A DNA stretch of 64,000 nucleotides from Nocardioides lianchengensis (GTDB taxonomy: Bacteria > Actinomycetota > Actinomycetes > Propionibacteriales > Nocardioidaceae). Of this stretch, positions 17,732-24,732 are shown in pieces. How positions within the stretch are numbered: the first letter of the stretch is position 1; each line of letters begins with the position of its first letter. The stretch lies in the NCBI RefSeq assembly GCF_900101465.1, contig NZ_FMZM01000004.1, positions 111,790 to 175,789 of the forward strand. Reading direction: 5' to 3'. The position numbers and the translations under genes are program-made. A model generated the notes under the pieces. The model was not told the origin of the DNA and searched no databases. It saw only the letters and a list, made by a program, of their open reading frames with translations.

Positions 17732-18655
17732 ATGCTCACCCGCTATGACCTCGCCACCGGACCGCGGCCGCCCGGACCCGACTGGGACACCGTGGCCCGT
17801 GCACTGCACCGTCGTACCTCCTCCGGGCTCTCCGACCTGCACGCCTGGCAGCAGGTGCTCCGCCAGACGGCCGCCTTCACCCACCTGACCAGCGCGCGCG
17901 TCCGGGGCTGGTGGCTGCTGCCGCTCCCGGACCCGCTCCCGGTCTGGGTCGCTCAGATCGAGGCCCAGCACGCGTCCCGTCGACGCGGTCTCATCGCCTG
18001 CCGGTACCGCGCCATCCCACCCAGCGAGGTGATCGACGGTCTGCGGCTGACGACGGTCCCCGAGACCCTGGTCGCGTGCGGCCGCGACCTCGGCCTGCTC
18101 GACCTGGTCGTGCTGGTCGACTGCGCGCTGCAGCACCACCAGACGACGACCGACGAGCTGTGGATCGCGGCGCGGGAGCACCGGCGCGGCGCACCCCGCC
18201 TGCGCGAGGCGCTGGTCCTGGCGGACGGTCGGGCGGAGTCGGCCTGGGAGACGCTGCTGCGGGTCCTGCACGTCGTCTGCGACGTCCCGGTCGAGCCGCC
18301 GCAGGAGATCTGGACGCCGGACGGCCGGCACGTCGCCCGCGCCGACCTGCGCGTTCTCGGCACCCGCTTCCTGCACGAGTACGACGGCGCCGACCACCTC
18401 CCGCGCGCCCGGCAGCGCCGCGACCTCGAGCGCGGTCGCCGGATCATCGCGGCCGACCTGGAGCGCCGCGGCTACACCAGCGAGCACGTCCTGCACCAGG
18501 CCGTCGGGATCCTCCGCGACGCCGACCTCGCGCTCGGCCGCCCGCACGACCCGGGCCGGATCCAGGTCTGGCACGCCCTGCTGCGCGAGTCCCTCTTCAC
18601 GCCCGCGGGCCAGGCTCGGTTCCGCAGGCGGCTCGGGTCGGCGCTGGAAAAGTGA
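17732..18655 (+). CDS. AbiEi/DUF559-like protein with Vsr-type nuclease fold
   Basis: A 307-residue protein of a family abundant in high-GC actinobacteria. The N-terminal half resembles AbiEi-type winged-helix sequences (LHRRTSSGLSDLHAWQQVLRQTAAFTHLTSARV...WWLLPLP). The C-terminal part resembles the DUF559/very-short-patch-repair endonuclease fold, with HEYDGADHLPRARQRRDLER at about residues 214-233 supplying the acidic and His/Arg positions. No partner gene is adjacent, so a classical toxin-antitoxin pair is not evident. GACCGT lies 7 nt before the ATG. Palindromic elements flank it on both sides and the right one includes the stop codon. Biological role unknown; nuclease activity is inferred. 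Confidence 0.75.
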   Translation: MLTRYDLATGPRPPGPDWDTVARALHRRTSSGLSDLHAWQQVLRQTAAFTHLTSARVRGWWLLPLPDPLPVWVAQIEAQHASRRRGLIACRYRAIPPSEVIDGLRLTTVPETLVACGRDLGLLDLVVLVDCALQHHQTTTDELWIAAREHRRGAPRLREALVLADGRAESAWETLLRVLHVVCDVPVEPPQEIWTPDGRHVARADLRVLGTRFLHEYDGADHLPRARQRRDLERGRRIIAADLERRGYTSEHVLHQAVGILRDADLALGRPHDPGRIQVWHALLRESLFTPAGQARFRRRLGSALEK

Positions 18656-18710
18656 CGCGCCAGGTGTGTCCGCACGAACGCCGGACAGCGCCGGGCCGTC
18701 AGTTTTCTCG
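18645..18710. repeat. Palindromic element flanking the nuclease gene, right copy
   Basis: TGGAAAAGTGACGCGC (18645-18660) faces CCGTCAGTTTTCTCG (18697-18711). TGTCCG (18666) and CGGACA (18682) form an inner stem. The stop codon TGA (18653-18655) lies in the left arm. Confidence 0.7.
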
Positions 18711-18722
18711 AGACCCGCCCGC

Positions 18723-18728
18723 TACCGT
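18723..18728 (+). promoter_or_regulatory. Putative -10 (TACCGT) of leaderless DUF1905 gene
   Basis: TACCGT ends 6 nt before the GTG at 18735; no ribosome binding site is present. Confidence 0.5.
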
Positions 18729-18734
18729 CGGACC

Positions 18735-19031
18735 GTGATCCTGGAGTTCGACGGCGTCGTCTGGGAGTGGCGCGGACCGGCGCCGTACCACTTCGTGAGC
18801 GTGCCCGAGGACGAGTGCGTCGAGCTCGCGGAGGCGGCCGCCCTGGTGTCCTACGGCTGGGGGATGATCCCGGTCCGGGTCGCGGTGGGCGAGACGGAGC
18901 TGACGACGTCGCTGTGGCCGAAGGACGGCGGGTACGTCGTACCGCTGAAGGACAAGCTGCGGAGGGCCGAGGGGGTCTCCCTCGGCGACGAGGTGACCGT
19001 CCGGTTGACGGTGGACGTGCGACCGCGCTGA
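18735..19031 (+). CDS. DUF1905 domain protein
   Basis: A 98-residue protein spanning one DUF1905 beta-barrel-like domain (VVWEWRGPAPYHFVSVP...SYGWGMIPVRVAVG...TSLWPKDGGYVVPLKDKLRRAEGVSLGDEVTVRL). The function of the family is not established. The GTG start is set by the TACCGT hexamer 6 nt upstream. Its stop overlaps a TGATCA palindrome shared with the end of the convergent membrane-protein gene. Confidence 0.85.
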   Translation: MILEFDGVVWEWRGPAPYHFVSVPEDECVELAEAAALVSYGWGMIPVRVAVGETELTTSLWPKDGGYVVPLKDKLRRAEGVSLGDEVTVRLTVDVRPR

Positions 19032-19712
19032 TCAGGCGGTGAGGCGCCAGCCCGCGACGTCGATCAGGAAGTGCGCGAGGACGAGGGCGCCGAGGTAGAA
19101 CGTCGACACGGCGAGCGCCGCGCCGGCGCGGACCGGGAGCGAGGCGCTCCGCACGTGGGCGAAGGCGGTGGCGGTCGCCCAGCCCAGCGCGGCCTCGGCC
19201 GGGACGACGTACACGGCGACGCCGAGCACGCGGCGGGTGTCGCCGGTCGGCTCCCAGAGACCGAGACTCGGCGCCAGCAGCTCCGCCCCGAGGAAGACGG
19301 GCCCGGACAGCAGTGCGGCGCGGCCCGGGCGACCGCCGGCGAGGCCGACCGCGACGAACAGCGGGGCGACCCACATCGCGGCCATCGCGAGCGGGATGAC
19401 GTCGTCGACGCGCGGCCCGCCCCGGTCGGGGAAGCGCAGGGTGCCGACGAGGTCGGCGAGCACCCAGTCCGGCAGCACCTGGAACACCGAGACCAGGGCC
19501 AGGAAGCCGGCCAGGGCCAGCAGGTCCTCGCGGTCGGTCGCGCGGCACACCGTCAGCAGCGCGGCGACGTACGCCACGACGCAGAGCAGGACGCCCCAGC
19601 CCTGGGCGGGCGGGTCGAGCGAGAGAGTGATCGCGCCCCCGACCAGCAGCCCCGCGTGGACCCCGGCGATCGGCCCGAGTCCTCGTCGCGAGGTCAGGAG
19701 GGTCGTGGACAC
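19032..19712 (-). CDS. Polytopic membrane protein of unknown function
   Basis: A 226-residue integral membrane protein with about six to seven hydrophobic helices (for example GVHAGLLVGGAITLSL, VLLCVVAYVAALLTVC, AALAVSTFYLGALVLAHFLI). The layout resembles uncharacterised actinobacterial membrane proteins; I cannot assign a family with confidence. The GTG start is preceded at exactly 6 nt by TACGGT. It converges with the DUF1905 gene with no spacing. Confidence 0.8.
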   Translation of the reverse strand: MSTTLLTSRRGLGPIAGVHAGLLVGGAITLSLDPPAQGWGVLLCVVAYVAALLTVCRATDREDLLALAGFLALVSVFQVLPDWVLADLVGTLRFPDRGGPRVDDVIPLAMAAMWVAPLFVAVGLAGGRPGRAALLSGPVFLGAELLAPSLGLWEPTGDTRRVLGVAVYVVPAEAALGWATATAFAHVRSASLPVRAGAALAVSTFYLGALVLAHFLIDVAGWRLTA

Positions 19713-19718
19713 CGGGTC

Positions 19719-19724
19719 ACCGTA
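19719..19724 (-). promoter_or_regulatory. Putative -10 (TACGGT) of leaderless membrane-protein gene
   Basis: TACGGT on the minus strand, then GACCCG (6 nt), then the GTG at 19712. Confidence 0.5.
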
Positions 19725-19737
19725 GCGGCGAACGACC

Positions 19738-20199
19738 TCAGTCGAGGCAGAACTCGTTGCCCTCCGGGTCGGCCATCACCAGGAAGCCCAGCGACAGCGG
19801 TGGCTCGGGCTCGAACCGCCTCACCCGCGAGGCCCCCCGCTCGACCAGCCGGTCGGCCTCGGCCTCGAGGGCGGCCATCCGCTCGTCGCCCTCCATCCCG
19901 GGCGCGGCCCGGACGTCGAGATGCACCCGGTTCTTGGTGGCCTTCTCCTCGGGCACCTGCTGGAAGAACAGCCGCGGCCCCTCCCCCGCGGGGTCCTCGA
20001 GCGCCGAGCGGCTGTTGCGCTGCTCCGGCGGGACTCCGACGCGCTCGAGGAACTCCTCCCAGGCCGCCAGCGGGTCGGCCCCCTCGGGCAGCTCGACCCC
20101 CGGCGGGCCGGGGTGGACGTAGCCGAGGGCGTCGCGCCAGAACGTCGAGAGGGCGCGCGGGTCGTGGGCGTCGAAGGTGATCTGGACGTGACGGCTCAT
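19738..20199 (-). CDS. VOC/glyoxalase-like domain protein
   Basis: A 153-residue vicinal-oxygen-chelate fold protein with paired beta-alpha-beta modules (QITFDAHDPRALSTFWRDALGY; NRVHLDVRA; LSLGFLVMADPEGNEFCLD). The ending ADPEGNEFCLD is typical of the actinobacterial glyoxalase-like subfamily, where His, His and Glu can bind a metal. The substrate is unknown. CAGGCT lies 6 nt before the ATG. Confidence 0.88.
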   Translation of the reverse strand: MSRHVQITFDAHDPRALSTFWRDALGYVHPGPPGVELPEGADPLAAWEEFLERVGVPPEQRNSRSALEDPAGEGPRLFFQQVPEEKATKNRVHLDVRAAPGMEGDERMAALEAEADRLVERGASRVRRFEPEPPLSLGFLVMADPEGNEFCLD

Positions 20200-20249
20200 G
20201 CGGTCAGCCTGGCACCGATTGCGGTCAGCGGGTGACCGCTGGAGGGCCC

Positions 20250-21512
20250 TCAGCCGAACTGGCTGAACACCGTCTCCGGCAGGTCGAACAGCGGCTCGCG
20301 GGTGAGCTCGGCGCGGGCGAGCGTGGTCAGGTGGGCCTCGTCGGGGCCGTCGAAGATCCGCATCGCGCGGTGCCAGCCGTAGAGCGTCGAGAGCACGGTC
20401 GCGTCGGTGACGCCGGCACCGCCGTGGAGCTGGATGGCGCGGTCGATGACCGACAGCACGGCCCGGGGTACGGCGACCTTGGCCGCGGCGATCAGGTGGC
20501 GCGCGGCCTTGTTGCCCTCGGCGTCGACCGTGTACGCCGCCCGGTGGCACAGCGCGCGCGCCTGCTCGAGCTCGATCCGCGACTCGGCGATCCGCTCGCG
20601 CACGGCGGACTGGTCGGCCAGCGGCCCCCCGAAGGCGGACCGGGTCTGGGCCCGCTTCACCATCATGGCCAGCGCCCGCTCCCCCGCGCCGAGCGCGCGC
20701 ATCACGTGGTGGATCCGACCCGGGCCGAGCCGGGCCTGGGCGGCCGCGAACCCGCCGCCCTCCTCGCCGATCACGGCGGTGACCGGGACCCGGACGTCGG
20801 TGAACTCCACGACGCAGTGACCGTGCTGGTCCTGGCGCCCGAAGACCGGCAGCGACCGCTGGATGTCGACGCCGGGGGTGTCGACCGGGACCACGAGCAT
20901 CGACTGCTGGCGGTGGGTCGCCGCGGTCGGGTCGGTCTTGCCCATCACGATCAGCACCCGGCAGCGCGGGTCGGCCGCGCCGCTGATCCACCACTTGCGG
21001 CCGGTGATGACGTACTCGTCGCCGTCGCGGACCATCCGGGTCTCGATGTTCGTCGCGTCGGAGCTCGCCACGGCCGGCTCGGTCATCGCGAACGCCGAGC
21101 GGATCTCCCCGGCCAGCAGCGGCTCCAGCCACTGCCGCTTCTGCTCCTCGGTGCCCAGCAGGTGCAGCAGCTCCATGTTGCCGGTGTCCGGCGCCTGGCA
21201 GTTGATCGCCTCGGGCGCCAGCTCGTTGGACCAGCCCGACAGCTCGGCGATCGGCGCGTACTCCAGCTGCGACAGCCCCGACTCCGACGGCAGGAAGAGG
21301 TTCCACAGCCCGCGCTCGCGGGCCTTGGCCTTCAGCTCCTCGATCACCGGCGGCACGGTGTGGTCCCCCGGCGCGGCCGCGGCGCGGAACGCGTCGTACG
21401 ACGCCTCCGCTGGGAGCACCTCCTCCCGCACGAACGCCACCATCGCGTCGTACAGCTCCAGCGCGCGGGCCGAGGGGGCGGGGTAGGCGGGGTACGAGAC
21501 GGGGGTCAGCAC
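20250..21512 (-). CDS. Acyl-CoA dehydrogenase
   Basis: A 420-residue FAD-dependent acyl-CoA dehydrogenase. The central MTEPAVASSDATNIETR and YVITGRKWWISGA stretches bind flavin and substrate, and the C-terminal helical domain has RIHHVMRALGAGERAL, AIQLHGGAGVTD and the late WHRAMRIFDGPDEAHL segment. It resembles the longer ACAD10/11-like dehydrogenases. The GTG start (21512) is set by TACCGT 6 nt upstream, giving a short N-terminus. It probably oxidises a medium, long or branched acyl-CoA; the substrate is not determinable. Confidence 0.93.
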   Translation of the reverse strand: MLTPVSYPAYPAPSARALELYDAMVAFVREEVLPAEASYDAFRAAAAPGDHTVPPVIEELKAKARERGLWNLFLPSESGLSQLEYAPIAELSGWSNELAPEAINCQAPDTGNMELLHLLGTEEQKRQWLEPLLAGEIRSAFAMTEPAVASSDATNIETRMVRDGDEYVITGRKWWISGAADPRCRVLIVMGKTDPTAATHRQQSMLVVPVDTPGVDIQRSLPVFGRQDQHGHCVVEFTDVRVPVTAVIGEEGGGFAAAQARLGPGRIHHVMRALGAGERALAMMVKRAQTRSAFGGPLADQSAVRERIAESRIELEQARALCHRAAYTVDAEGNKAARHLIAAAKVAVPRAVLSVIDRAIQLHGGAGVTDATVLSTLYGWHRAMRIFDGPDEAHLTTLARAELTREPLFDLPETVFSQFG

Positions 21513-21518
21513 GCCCTC

Positions 21519-21524
21519 ACGGTA
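21519..21524 (-). promoter_or_regulatory. Putative -10 (TACCGT) of leaderless acyl-CoA dehydrogenase gene
   Basis: TACCGT then GAGGGC then the GTG at 21512, all on the minus strand. Confidence 0.5.
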
Positions 21525-21561
21525 GTGGTCGGGGCCACCGTCGGCCGCGGGGTCGCCTGTC

Positions 21562-21607
21562 GAGTAGTACGGGGAGGGGCACACGTATGCCCCTCCCCGT
21601 ACTACTC
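21562..21607 (-). terminator. Perfect 20-bp-arm hairpin after the semialdehyde dehydrogenase gene
   Basis: Left arm 21562-21581 and right arm 21588-21607 are exact reverse complements (GTACGGGGAGGGGCA / TGCCCCTCCCCGTAC core), with the 6-nt loop CACGTA. It starts 6 bp past the dehydrogenase stop and has no U-tract. Most likely a transcription terminator between two minus-strand genes. Confidence 0.75.
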
Positions 21608-21613
21608 ACGACC

Positions 21614-23005
21614 TCATCCGTCGCTCTTCACGTAGAACATCCGCTTGTTGACGAACTCGTCCATGCCCAGCGGGCCGAGCTCGCGACCGAAGCCGCTGCG
21701 CTTCACGCCGCCGAACGGGATCTCCGCGCCCTCACCGGCGGGCGTGTTCACGTTGGCCATGCCGACGTCGAGCTGGCGGGCGAGCCGTGCGGCCCGCTCC
21801 TCGTCGGTGCTGAACACCGCACCCCCGAGGCCGTACGGCGTGTCGTTGGCGAGCGTCAACGCCTCCTCGTCGGAGGACACGGAGTAGACGACGGCGACCG
21901 GGCCGAAGAGCTCCTCGCGGTAGGCCCGCATCTGCGGCGTGACCCCGGTCAGCACGGCCGGCGCGTAGTAGGCGCCCGCCCCGGCCTCTCCGCCGACGTG
22001 CAGCGTCGCGCCCTGCGCGACCGCGTCGTCGACGACCTCCTGGAGCCGCTCGCGGGCGGTCACCGACGACAGCGGCGGGTAGGTGTCGTCGCCGCGGTCC
22101 GGGTCGGCCGGGTCGCCGGGCCGCAGGCCGCTGGCCAGGTCGACGAGCTTGGCGACGAAGCCGTCGTACAGGTCGTCGGTGACGATGATCCGCTTGTTGG
22201 AGTTGCAGGCCTGGCCGGTGTTGTAGAGCCGGGTCTCCCAGGCCTGCTTCGCGGCGGCCTCGACGTCGTCGGAGTCCAGGACGACGTAGGGGTCCGAGCC
22301 GCCGAGCTCGAGGACGCACTTCTTCAGGTGCTGCCCGGCGAGCGCGGCGACGGTCGCGCCGGCCCGCTCCGAACCGGTGAGCGAGACGCCCTGGACCCGC
22401 GGGTCGGCGATCACCGTCTCGACCTGGGTGAAGGTGGCGAACAGGTTGCGGTAGACGCCGTCGGGGACGCCCGCGTCGGCCAGCAGCCGCTCGACGGCCT
22501 CCGCGCAGCGTGGCACCGACTCGGCGTGCTTGAGCAGCAGGGTGTTGCCGAGCACCAGGTTGGGCGCGACGAACCGAGCCACCTGGTAGTAGGGGAAGTT
22601 CCACGGCATCACGCCGAGCAGCAGCCCGATCGGCCGCTTCTGCACAACGGCGGTGTCGCCCGAGAACGACGTGATCGGCTGGTCGGCCGCGAGCGCCGGT
22701 CCGTGCTCGGCGTAGTAGTCGAAGATCGCCTGGCAGAACTCGACCTCCTCGACCGCCTCGCCCAGCGGCTTGCCCATCTCCTCGACCGCGATCAGCGCGA
22801 GCTCGTCGGCCCGCTCGGCGAACAGGGCGCCGACCCGCTTGGCCACCGCCGCCCGCTCCTCGAGCGTGGCGGAGCGCCAGGTGGCGAAGGCCCGGGCCCC
22901 GGCTGCGAGTGCCGCCTCGACGTCCGCGTCGGAGGCGAAGTCGAAGGTGGCCAGCACCTCCCCGGTCGTCGGGCTGGTCGAGGCGTACGTCGGCTGCGCG
23001 GTCAT
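21614..23005 (-). CDS. NAD(P)+-dependent succinate-semialdehyde dehydrogenase-like enzyme
   Basis: A 463-residue aldehyde dehydrogenase. The catalytic cysteine is about residue 267 in NTGQACNSNKR, the general base Glu is in KCVLELGGSDPY, and GVMPWNFPYYQ is the cofactor/oxyanion segment. The sequence is closest in style to actinobacterial SSADH (GabD2-like), which oxidises succinate semialdehyde to succinate, but related aldehydes cannot be excluded. TAGTCT is 6 nt before the ATG. A strong hairpin follows the stop codon. Confidence 0.9.
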   Translation of the reverse strand: MTAQPTYASTSPTTGEVLATFDFASDADVEAALAAGARAFATWRSATLEERAAVAKRVGALFAERADELALIAVEEMGKPLGEAVEEVEFCQAIFDYYAEHGPALAADQPITSFSGDTAVVQKRPIGLLLGVMPWNFPYYQVARFVAPNLVLGNTLLLKHAESVPRCAEAVERLLADAGVPDGVYRNLFATFTQVETVIADPRVQGVSLTGSERAGATVAALAGQHLKKCVLELGGSDPYVVLDSDDVEAAAKQAWETRLYNTGQACNSNKRIIVTDDLYDGFVAKLVDLASGLRPGDPADPDRGDDTYPPLSSVTARERLQEVVDDAVAQGATLHVGGEAGAGAYYAPAVLTGVTPQMRAYREELFGPVAVVYSVSSDEEALTLANDTPYGLGGAVFSTDEERAARLARQLDVGMANVNTPAGEGAEIPFGGVKRSGFGRELGPLGMDEFVNKRMFYVKSDG

Positions 23006-23011
23006 GCTCCG

Positions 23012-23017
23012 AGACTA
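23012..23017 (-). promoter_or_regulatory. Putative -10 (TAGTCT) of leaderless aldehyde dehydrogenase gene
   Basis: TAGTCT then CGGAGC (6 nt) then the ATG at 23005 on the minus strand. Confidence 0.5.
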
Positions 23018-23021
23018 GGAG

Positions 23022-23690
23022 TCAACGCAACCGCGGGTCCGGTCCCACCTCGGGACGTACGTCGCCGCCCGCGCCGATCCACCCCACCCCCGACTCGTAG
23101 CGCCGGACGACCCGGGCCGGGACGCCCGCCACGATCGCGTGGTCCTCAACCGTGCCCCGCACCACCGACCCGGCGGCCACGATCACGTGGCGACCGAGCG
23201 TGGTGCCGGGCAGCACGATCGCGCCGTGCCCGATCCAGCAGCCGTCGCCGATGACGACCGGGCTGTGCTGGCCGAACTGCCGACCGATCGGGATGTCCGG
23301 GTCCTGGTAGCCGTGGCTGGCGTCGGAGACGAACACGTCCTGCCCGCACCACACGTCGTCGCCGACGACGATCGACTCGTGCGCGGTGAGGCTGGTCCGC
23401 GCGCCGATCACGCATCGGTCACCGATCACCAGGCCGCGCTCGGGCAGCACGGCGTCCCCCGGCGAGTAGCCCACCGACAGCGTCGCCTGCCGACCGACCA
23501 GGGTGCGCGAGCCGAGGTGGATCGAGCCGACGTTCATCAGGGTGGCCGTCGGGAACCCCAGGCAGCTGCCCGGGCCGAAGCTCCCGAACGCGTCCGCCGC
23601 GCGGGTGCCGGGGACGATCTCCCCCGCCCGGTCCAGCCAGCCCCACGCCGCGTGCGTGGCGGCGCTGATCCACCTCCTGCGTCGACTCAC
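23022..23690 (-). CDS. Left-handed beta-helix (hexapeptide) acyltransferase
   Basis: A 222-residue acyltransferase of the LacA/CatB hexapeptide-repeat family. Repeats such as LVIGDRCVIGARTSLTAHESIVVGDDVWCGQDVFVSD and SPVVIGDGCWIGHGAIVLPGTTLGRHVIVAAGSVV build the beta-helix, and His in SDASHGYQD is the expected catalytic position. The target may be a sugar, lipid or cell-envelope glycan. No sugar-biosynthesis genes lie beside it. TAGCCT lies 6 nt before the GTG start. Confidence 0.9.
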   Translation of the reverse strand: MSRRRRWISAATHAAWGWLDRAGEIVPGTRAADAFGSFGPGSCLGFPTATLMNVGSIHLGSRTLVGRQATLSVGYSPGDAVLPERGLVIGDRCVIGARTSLTAHESIVVGDDVWCGQDVFVSDASHGYQDPDIPIGRQFGQHSPVVIGDGCWIGHGAIVLPGTTLGRHVIVAAGSVVRGTVEDHAIVAGVPARVVRRYESGVGWIGAGGDVRPEVGPDPRLR

Positions 23691-23696
23691 CGCCGC

Positions 23697-23702
23697 AGGC
23701 TA
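23697..23702 (-). promoter_or_regulatory. Putative -10 (TAGCCT) of leaderless acyltransferase gene
   Basis: TAGCCT then GCGGCG then the GTG at 23690 on the minus strand. Confidence 0.5.
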
Positions 23703-23744
23703 GAGGACCGGGCCGCCACGCCGGACCACACCAGGACCCCGCAC

Positions 23745-23808
23745 GGATCTTTTACTCACTTATCTGTATCTTAATACTCGACAATAGGGTCGTGAGCCGA
23801 GGAGCACC
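23745..23808 (+). promoter_or_regulatory. AT-rich promoter/operator of the rhodanese gene
   Basis: Roughly 23748-23787 (CTTTTACTCACTTATCTGTA then TCTTAATACTCGACAATAGG) is markedly AT-rich for this genome. It contains the tandem TATCT direct repeats of TATCTGTATCT. A GAGGAG ribosome site follows at about 23798, 5-6 nt before the ATG at 23809. The AT-richness suggests a regulator site; the regulator is unknown. Confidence 0.55.
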
Positions 23809-24663
23809 ATGCCGCCATCCCCCGATCCCGCCGCCGCGGCCGGGGTCGCGCCCGTCGTGGCCCCCGACGCGCTGCGGACGTTGCTGACGGGCGAGCGGTC
23901 CGGACGCGTGGTGCTCCTGGAGGTCCGGCGCGAGTTGGGGCCGGCCGATGCGCGCCGTACCGGGGTGCCCGGTGCGCTCCTGGTCGGCCTGACCGCCGAC
24001 CTGGTCGGCACCCCCCGGGAGGGCACCGGCTCGCTCCCGCTCCCCGACCGCGCCCAGGTCCAGGACCGGGTCGAGCGCTGGGGCGTCGACCCCGACTCGG
24101 TGGTCGTCGTCTACACCCGCGACCAGCCCGCTCTGGCGGCGCGCGCCTGGTGGACCCTGCGGTGGGCCGGGGTACCGGACGTGCGCTACCTCGACGGCGG
24201 CCTCGACGCCTGGGTGGCCGCGGGCGGGCCCCTCGGGGAGCACAGCGAGCCACCCGGGTCCGGCGCCCTCCGGGTCACCCTCGGGTCGCTGCCGGTGCTC
24301 GACGACGACGGCGCGGCCGCGCTGGCCCGCTCGGGACTGCTGCTCGACGCGCGTGGCACCCACGCCTACGCCGGCGGGGTGACGGGCGGTCACGTCCCCG
24401 GCGCCCACCACCTGCCCAGCACCGCCAACCTCGACGGCCTCGGCCGGCTGCGCAGGGCGGACGCGCTGCGAGCGACGTACGACGCCGTCGGGCTGGCGGA
24501 GGGCGTCGAGGTCGGCGCCTACTGCGGTGGCGGGACCAGCGCGACCCTCGACGTGCTCGCCCTGGCCACCCTCGGCGTGACGGCGGCGCTCTACCCGGGC
24601 TCGTGGTCGGCGTGGAGCTCGGACCCCTCGCGCCCCGTCGCCACCGGCGACCGGCCGGGCTGA
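23809..24663 (+). CDS. Two-domain rhodanese-like sulfurtransferase
   Basis: A 284-residue tandem rhodanese protein. The C-terminal catalytic domain carries Cys239 in AYCGGGTSAT, the persulfide-forming residue. The N-terminal domain (DSVVVVYTRDQPALAARAWWTLRWAG) lacks the cysteine, as is usual in thiosulfate and 3-mercaptopyruvate sulfurtransferases. The CGGGTSA loop is of the SseA/thiosulfate sulfurtransferase type. Unusually for this window it has a strong Shine-Dalgarno site and an AT-rich upstream region, suggesting regulated expression. Confidence 0.92.
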   Translation: MPPSPDPAAAAGVAPVVAPDALRTLLTGERSGRVVLLEVRRELGPADARRTGVPGALLVGLTADLVGTPREGTGSLPLPDRAQVQDRVERWGVDPDSVVVVYTRDQPALAARAWWTLRWAGVPDVRYLDGGLDAWVAAGGPLGEHSEPPGSGALRVTLGSLPVLDDDGAAALARSGLLLDARGTHAYAGGVTGGHVPGAHHLPSTANLDGLGRLRRADALRATYDAVGLAEGVEVGAYCGGGTSATLDVLALATLGVTAALYPGSWSAWSSDPSRPVATGDRPG

Positions 24664-24675
24664 GCCCGCAACGAC

Positions 24676-24711
24676 GGCAGCGCCGCGGACCCCGAGGTCC
24701 GCGGCGCTGCC
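24676..24711. terminator. Bidirectional terminator hairpin
   Basis: A perfect 16-bp stem (GGCAGCGCCGCGGACC / GGTCCGCGGCGCTGCC) with the 4-nt loop CCGA. It lies between the convergent stops of the rhodanese (24663) and the amidase (24733) genes. Confidence 0.85.
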
Positions 24712-24732
24712 GGTGGTGCGTTCGTGCCGGTG

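Noticed and set aside
17732..18655. Classical AbiE toxin-antitoxin pair
   Set aside because: No AbiEii-like nucleotidyltransferase gene is adjacent; the protein stands alone with a nuclease-like C-terminus.
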